Positions 59,704 through 64,000 of a stretch of 64,000 nucleotides of DNA are shown in pieces (position 1 is the first letter of the stretch; each line of letters begins with the position of its first letter). Below the pieces are notes generated by a model. The model was given only the letters and a program-made list of their open reading frames with translations, was not told the origin of the DNA and did no database searches. This DNA comes from CBDCWT01 sp965223305 (lineage in GTDB: Bacteria; Planctomycetota; Planctomycetia; Pirellulales; Pirellulaceae), in NCBI GenBank assembly GCA_965223305.1, contig CBDCWT010000058.1, forward strand, positions 124,001 through 188,000, read 5' to 3'. A program made the translations under genes and the position numbers.

Positions 59704-61482
59704 CTACGTAATCCCTTGCCTTTCTAGTTCTTTGATCTCCTGCTCCCACCGCAGTCGCTCCTCCGACGCCGCCTCGGGGTCCGGCAACAAGGAGCGACGC
59801 GTGCAGTTTAGCAGCGCCTGAAGCGTTTGGTAGCGGCGAGTCAGGCCGATCGCAGGTGGGATCTGATCCTTCGTAATGGCCAGCAACTCCTCGCGCGTTC
59901 CCGGTCGCATGGCCTTGATTTGCGACCTCAGTGCTGCAAAGCCCGCCGCGGAATAGTCGGCCGGCAGGACCTCGCGATCCAGCTCATCTACGAACTCGGC
60001 GAAGCTCGCCTCGGGGACGTCTTCAAGTGGAGCTGCGGCAACGACCCAGCGGATGAACTGCTTGCGGTCTTCACCCGCTTGATCCAGGACTGGAATGATC
60101 AGATCACCCACACGACCGGGTCGCCGGATGTCAGGCGAAAGCAGGTTGATTCGGGCAGTCATCAACAACCAAATGACTCTGCCGCGCAGTCGAGGATCAC
60201 TCATCATCGCCTGGATCTTGCCCGTCAAACGCCGTTCGGTGGCATGAGCGGTCGCTTCGACGCGGCCAAACTGAGTGTCGGCCTCGTCTACAAAGATGAC
60301 TACCTTTTCCAGCGCCTCGAGCACGCGCCGCAGCCGTTCAAAGATGACGTCGGTCTGCCCAAACCACTGGCTGCGGATGCTCTTTAGAACTAGCACAGGA
60401 ACATCGAGCTCGGCTGCCACGGCCTCGAAAATAAACGTCTTGCCGCCGCCAATGGGACCGGCTACGGCTGCTCCCGGCAATGCCCGATCATCAGCCGCCT
60501 TGAAGCGTGGGATTAGCTCTTCTCTCAGGAAACTCTTCAGCTGGGAAAAGCCGACCACATCATCCAAGGTGTGCTCCGGTTTCTTGAACTCGACAACATC
60601 GTCACCAAGTTGACTCTGAATGAACTCCTCAACCTTGCCGACGACCGCAGCGGGGTTCAGTTTTTCGCCCGAGTAAGCCGCCCCGATCAGCAGTTGGCGG
60701 AGAGCGTGAATCGACAGGCCCGCGCAGAAGGCAGCTAGGTCACGGGATGTCGACCAGAGTTCAGGCTTCGGTTCGCGCTCGCTGATGAAATGCTCGATGT
60801 AGTGTTGCCGCATTTCGGTCGTGGGCGATGGAATGTCGACCGCCAGAACCTGTGGCATCCTTGATATCCGGGGGTGGATCAAACTACGTGATTCAGCGAG
60901 CAGGCACACCGAATCGCCACCGTTCACAAAGTCCGGATCACCAAACCAATCTTGGACAATACTGATGCGACGCAATTGGCGATCGTTCAGCCCCGAGATG
61001 TCACCCGAGCCCGCCGGCAGCAGCATGTCGGCAGCCTCGATGATAATCAGCAGGTTTCCGCGCAGCGCGCTGCGCGAGCAAATGGTCAGCTGGCGAAGAA
61101 ACTCGAGCGCTAGGGTGGCGTTTCCGATGGCGTCCCGCAGATGATGGTCGAACTCGACCCGTAGTAACTCCAGCTCAGATTCCTTTTTTCGCAAATCCCG
61201 CAAGGCGAGGCTGTCCGGGTCAAGACCCGATTTCCATTGAACCCAAGCAGCGGACAACGCCTGGCGATCCGGACCTTCGATTCGAATGGGTCCGTTCAAC
61301 TCGTAAACCAATTGGAGCAGTCGATCCGCGCGCGCCTTTCCGCGCAGAAATGGAATCAAGGGTAAATATCGTTCGTCGTCCCAAAACAGATCATGAACGT
61401 TACCGCACACGACGACACTTCGAGTTTGTCCCGAATTAAGCATGCGGGCAAACGTCGTGAAGAATTGGTAACTTAAGTTCAT
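59704..61482 (-). CDS. AAA+ ATPase with degenerate N-terminal ATPase-like domain
   Basis: A 592-residue protein from ATG 61482; upstream in-frame sequence is unstructured and Arg-rich. Residues 1-290 contain a degenerate ATPase-like domain (TRSVVVCGNVHDLFW, GNLLIIIEAADMLLP, DSVCLLAESRSLI) lacking Walker A, as in Ycf46-like proteins. Residues about 300-540 are an active-looking AAA+ core: DDVVGFSQLKSFL, GPIGGGKT (342-349), VVIFVDEADTQFG (Walker B at 396-400), MTARINLLSPDIRRPGR with sensor 1 and arginine fingers. First gene of the minus-strand locus (SBP-OmpA, VWA, SBP-OmpA, membrane protein, PspA-like, ABC importer). It probably remodels a membrane-associated complex; substrate unknown. Confidence 0.8.
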   Translation of the reverse strand: MNLSYQFFTTFARMLNSGQTRSVVVCGNVHDLFWDDERYLPLIPFLRGKARADRLLQLVYELNGPIRIEGPDRQALSAAWVQWKSGLDPDSLALRDLRKKESELELLRVEFDHHLRDAIGNATLALEFLRQLTICSRSALRGNLLIIIEAADMLLPAGSGDISGLNDRQLRRISIVQDWFGDPDFVNGGDSVCLLAESRSLIHPRISRMPQVLAVDIPSPTTEMRQHYIEHFISEREPKPELWSTSRDLAAFCAGLSIHALRQLLIGAAYSGEKLNPAAVVGKVEEFIQSQLGDDVVEFKKPEHTLDDVVGFSQLKSFLREELIPRFKAADDRALPGAAVAGPIGGGKTFIFEAVAAELDVPVLVLKSIRSQWFGQTDVIFERLRRVLEALEKVVIFVDEADTQFGRVEATAHATERRLTGKIQAMMSDPRLRGRVIWLLMTARINLLSPDIRRPGRVGDLIIPVLDQAGEDRKQFIRWVVAAAPLEDVPEASFAEFVDELDREVLPADYSAAGFAALRSQIKAMRPGTREELLAITKDQIPPAIGLTRRYQTLQALLNCTRRSLLPDPEAASEERLRWEQEIKELERQGIT

Positions 61483-61781
61483 ATTGAGGTTGCGATTGTT
61501 GGGCTCAACGAGCGTGCCTCGGAGTCGAATGTCAGATATCTGATGCGAACTCTCGCATGCGAAACTTCCCACGATGCGCTTGATCGAACACCCGCCAACC
61601 GCTGACGGCGCGCGTCTCGGCGGCGGTTCGCTCGACCGCCGCCCCAAGCATACCAAAGAACGATAATCCGATGCAAAACGGCCGGTAGCAAGCGGCAATA
61701 CTGACTCTTCGTTAGAATGGTCGCTCGGCTGTCACCCACCGGTCTTACGCTCGGCATCGCATCTCGCTTGCGCCCAGGAAC

Positions 61782-63176
61782 ATGAATCGACCCTCACACC
61801 AACGTCATCTGCTGGTGCTGTTGCTGTTCTTGCATACCGTAAACACGTACATGGATCGAGTCTGTATTTCGGCAGCGAAGAGCGGAATGCAAGACGAGCT
61901 GGGAATGTCGGACCAGATGATCGGCTACGTTTTCGGTATCTTCGCAGTTGGTTACGCGCTGTTCCAAGTCCCTGCCGGTTGGTTCTGCGATCAGTTTGGA
62001 CCGCGGAGAGCTCTGACCGCCGTCGTGCTTCTGTGGAGCGCATTCACGGCCCTCACGGGAGCTGTCCGCAACGGTGTGATGCTGTTGGTCGTTCGCTTCC
62101 TGTTCGGTGCTGGCGAGGCGGGAGCGTATCCTGGTGCAACGCGTGCGCTCTATCGTTGGGTTCCCGCACACGAACGCGGCCTCGCGCAAGGTGTGTTTCA
62201 TTCCGGGGCCAGGATCGGCGCGGCAATATCGCTGTTCGCCATGCCGGCGCTGATCGACTGGATCGGCTGGCGACTCACTTTCGCCGCCAACGGCCTGGTC
62301 GGCATCGTCTGGGCGACAATCTGGTGGCTCTGGTTTCGCGATACTCCCCGCGATCATGCAGGCACAAATGACGCGGAGTGTACCTTGATTGAGTCTGGTT
62401 TGGGAGAATCGGTGGCAGCGAAACCGACAGGTGCCCAGGCGGATAGAGTTCCCTTCATTCAGATCGTGACATCGGCAAACATGCTGCTGGCGATGTTCCA
62501 GTATGTCGCCTGTAACATCACGTTCTTCATCAGCATCAGTTGGCTGCTACCGTATATGGAGGACCGCTGGGGGGAAGCCGCTGGTAAGTACTCCGCACTG
62601 CCACTGATTTTCGGCGCCGTCTCGTTGTGTCTCTCGGGAGCGATCGTGACATCGCTTTACCGTAGGGGATTTCCGGTCGCATCGCGCCGTGTACCTGCCA
62701 TGATAGGGTTCGCGCTGGGCACACTTGGCTTGCTGCTCTGTACGCAGTTGACCACCGAGTCGCCTCTCATCTTCGCCTTGACATTTGGCATCGCTATCTT
62801 TGGCGTCGAGATGGTGATTAGCCCTAGCTGGTCTTTCTGCATGGATATCGGCGAAGAACGATCTGGAGCCGTCTCTGGGTCGATGAACATGTTGGGCAAC
62901 CTCGGCGCCGCTGCTAGCGCTGTGTTGTTTCCGTACTTCCGCGATCACGTGACGATTCCCGGCATCGCCCCCGTGACGGGAACAGCCAATTCGTTCTTTA
63001 CGTTTGCAGCAGTAGTCAACTGCTTGGCGATGATCGCCTGGTTGTTCATGAACCCGCAGCGCAAGGTCACAGAAAAACTACAACCTGGCGCTCTACGCAT
63101 GCGGGTCGTTGCCTTCGTGGTCATGACGCTGCTCGTCGTCATCGCGCTAGTCTACACACAGCTGTTGATGAAATAG
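61782..63176 (+). CDS. MFS transporter, anion:cation symporter (ACS)-like
   Basis: A 464-residue, 12-helix secondary transporter. TM1 region LLVLLLFLHTVNTYMDRVCI, motif A-type loop VPAGWFCDQFGPRRALTAVV, RFLFGAGEAGAYPGATRALYRWVPAHERG (the ACS/hexuronate transporter signature), a central loop of about 45 hydrophilic residues, and TM7-12. The closest described relatives move sugar acids or other carboxylates with H+. It starts 300 bp upstream-divergent from the AAA+ gene, and an exported amidase gene follows 62 bp downstream, so the transporter may take up the amidase product. This is an inference. Confidence 0.85.
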   Translation: MNRPSHQRHLLVLLLFLHTVNTYMDRVCISAAKSGMQDELGMSDQMIGYVFGIFAVGYALFQVPAGWFCDQFGPRRALTAVVLLWSAFTALTGAVRNGVMLLVVRFLFGAGEAGAYPGATRALYRWVPAHERGLAQGVFHSGARIGAAISLFAMPALIDWIGWRLTFAANGLVGIVWATIWWLWFRDTPRDHAGTNDAECTLIESGLGESVAAKPTGAQADRVPFIQIVTSANMLLAMFQYVACNITFFISISWLLPYMEDRWGEAAGKYSALPLIFGAVSLCLSGAIVTSLYRRGFPVASRRVPAMIGFALGTLGLLLCTQLTTESPLIFALTFGIAIFGVEMVISPSWSFCMDIGEERSGAVSGSMNMLGNLGAAASAVLFPYFRDHVTIPGIAPVTGTANSFFTFAAVVNCLAMIAWLFMNPQRKVTEKLQPGALRMRVVAFVVMTLLVVIALVYTQLLMK

Positions 63177-63238
63177 TCGTCGCGATTGTCCAGTCATGAG
63201 GCGCGTGCGCTAACCGAGTCGAGATATGGAGAACAACC

Positions 63239-64000
63239 ATGAACTCTAAACCCCGTCGAGCCGGCATCAACTCCGACCGACTCGCATTTCACGAGGGCCT
63301 GTTCGATCGTCGCTCTTTCGTGGCACTGACGGCAGCACTGGGGGCATGGACACCGATCGCTGCGACGGGTAGCGGACAGCCAGCCGATGGGGCGCCCGGC
63401 GATTCGACAAGTAGCGATTCGAAGCCTCAGCAGAAAGCACAGGAAACTCCGGTCCAACAGAAGCCGCCGTTGCCGCCGCTACGTAACGCACAAGCTCCCG
63501 CAATTCAGTTCCAGGCGTCGCCGTCCGGTTCGGCCGCGTACGTCGAGAGTCTCGGCCAACGCGACGGCGGCGCTGCCTGTGGGGAGATCGACGTTGCGCC
63601 GTGGGTTGGTCGCCTGCCCAGCTCGGACGAGGAGATTGCCTTCCTGCCGGTTCACCGGCTGGCCGCGCTGATTCAAACCGGGCAGCTATCGCCGGTCCAG
63701 CTCACTGATATCTATTTGGAGAGACTCAAGCGGCTCAATGAGAAATTGTTGTGCGCGGTGACTCTGATGGAGGAGTCAGCTCGCTCGGCGGCGCGGCAGG
63801 CAGAAGAGGACATTAGCGGCGGCCACTATCGAGGTCCTTTGCACGGCATTCCGTGGGGAGTGAAGGACTTGTTTTCAACGAAAGGCGTCGTGACCAGCTG
63901 GGGTGCCAAGCCATTTGAACATCGAGTGATTGACGAGGACGCCGAAGTCGTGGTCCGGCTACGCCGGGCAGGTGCCATCTTGGTTGCAAAGCTCGCCACC
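63239..64000 (+). CDS. Exported amidase (amidase-signature family), N-terminal part, runs off the right edge
   Basis: From ATG 63239 (MNSKPRRAGINSDRLAFHEG) the frame is open to the window end, 254 codons. A Tat-type signal (LFDRRSFVALTAALGAWTPI, about 21-40) is followed by a Pro/Gln/Ser-rich linker (about 45-95) and then the start of an amidase-signature domain: LPVHRLAALIQTGQLSPVQL, LCAVTLMEESARSAARQAE, GPLHGIPWGVKDLFSTKGV. The lysine of GVKDLF is the catalytic Lys of the Ser-Ser-Lys triad; both serines lie beyond the edge. Substrate not identifiable. GGAGA about 8 nt upstream. The exported localisation distinguishes it from GatA. Confidence 0.8.
   Translation, partial: MNSKPRRAGINSDRLAFHEGLFDRRSFVALTAALGAWTPIAATGSGQPADGAPGDSTSSDSKPQQKAQETPVQQKPPLPPLRNAQAPAIQFQASPSGSAAYVESLGQRDGGAACGEIDVAPWVGRLPSSDEEIAFLPVHRLAALIQTGQLSPVQLTDIYLERLKRLNEKLLCAVTLMEESARSAARQAEEDISGGHYRGPLHGIPWGVKDLFSTKGVVTSWGAKPFEHRVIDEDAEVVVRLRRAGAILVAKLAT

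Noticed and set aside
1..64000. tRNA, rRNA or CRISPR loci
   Set aside because: No cloverleaf-like tRNA sequence, rRNA segment or repeat-spacer array was recognised by eye; a tRNAscan/Infernal run would be decisive.

Overview
The window looks like a chromosomal segment of a planctomycete, probably from the Pirellulales. The markers are a PSCyt1/DUF1549/DUF1553 cytochrome (34645-37605) next to a DUF1501 protein (37976-39427), an RTX protein whose N-terminus resembles the 'LExRxLLAxD' leader of planctomycete exported giants, several long or divergent sigma factors, a Ser/Thr kinase fused to signalling domains, and many palindromic intergenic repeats. This placement is inference; no rRNA or tRNA gene was seen.

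Layout. 1-4.6 kb is the scar of an integrated, probably conjugative, element: an ECF sigma factor, an HTH protein and an ImmA/IrrE-like gene cut off by a truncated two-gene DDE transposon, which on its other side cuts into a TraG/TraD-type coupling ATPase; a small topoisomerase-type zinc-ribbon protein follows. 5.2-14.3 kb holds a bPH membrane protein, a DUF4177-like protein, a large sigma-70-like protein and a two-gene minus-strand operon encoding a kinase-TIR-AAA fusion and a second AAA ATPase with a membrane anchor and a long helical tail. 14.7-18.2 kb is a large RTX/CARDB protein. 18.3-24.5 kb contains a broken oxidoreductase, a pair of unknown membrane proteins, dispersed repeats and an unknown winged-helix-like gene pair.

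25-34.3 kb is a nest of mobile elements whose junctions can be read to the base. An IS110-family transposase gene is split by serine-recombinase element A; excision between TGGT repeats restores the reading frame exactly. A group II intron reverse-transcriptase gene is split by serine-recombinase element B, which has 12-bp terminal inverted repeats and a GT target repeat. Element B itself carries an IS4-family insertion with 16-bp inverted repeats and a 9-bp target duplication.

34.6-64 kb is more chromosome-like: the PSCyt/DUF1501 pair, a threonine-degradation operon (tdh-kbl), a zinc-ribbon protein, an IS1634-type transposase, a primary-like sigma-70 factor and a PQQ/cytochrome c quinoprotein. 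A long minus-strand locus (49874-61482) then combines an AAA+ ATPase, two substrate-binding-protein/OmpA fusions, a VWA membrane protein, a helical membrane protein, a PspA-like protein and a complete NMT1/SsuABC-type ABC importer. An MFS transporter and the start of an exported amidase close the window.

The best candidates for undescribed biology are the kinase-TIR-AAA / AAA-TM operon (7637-14262), the PspA-VWA-AAA+-SBP/OmpA-ABC locus (49874-61482) and the winged-helix 'IQQG' gene pair (22757-24486).
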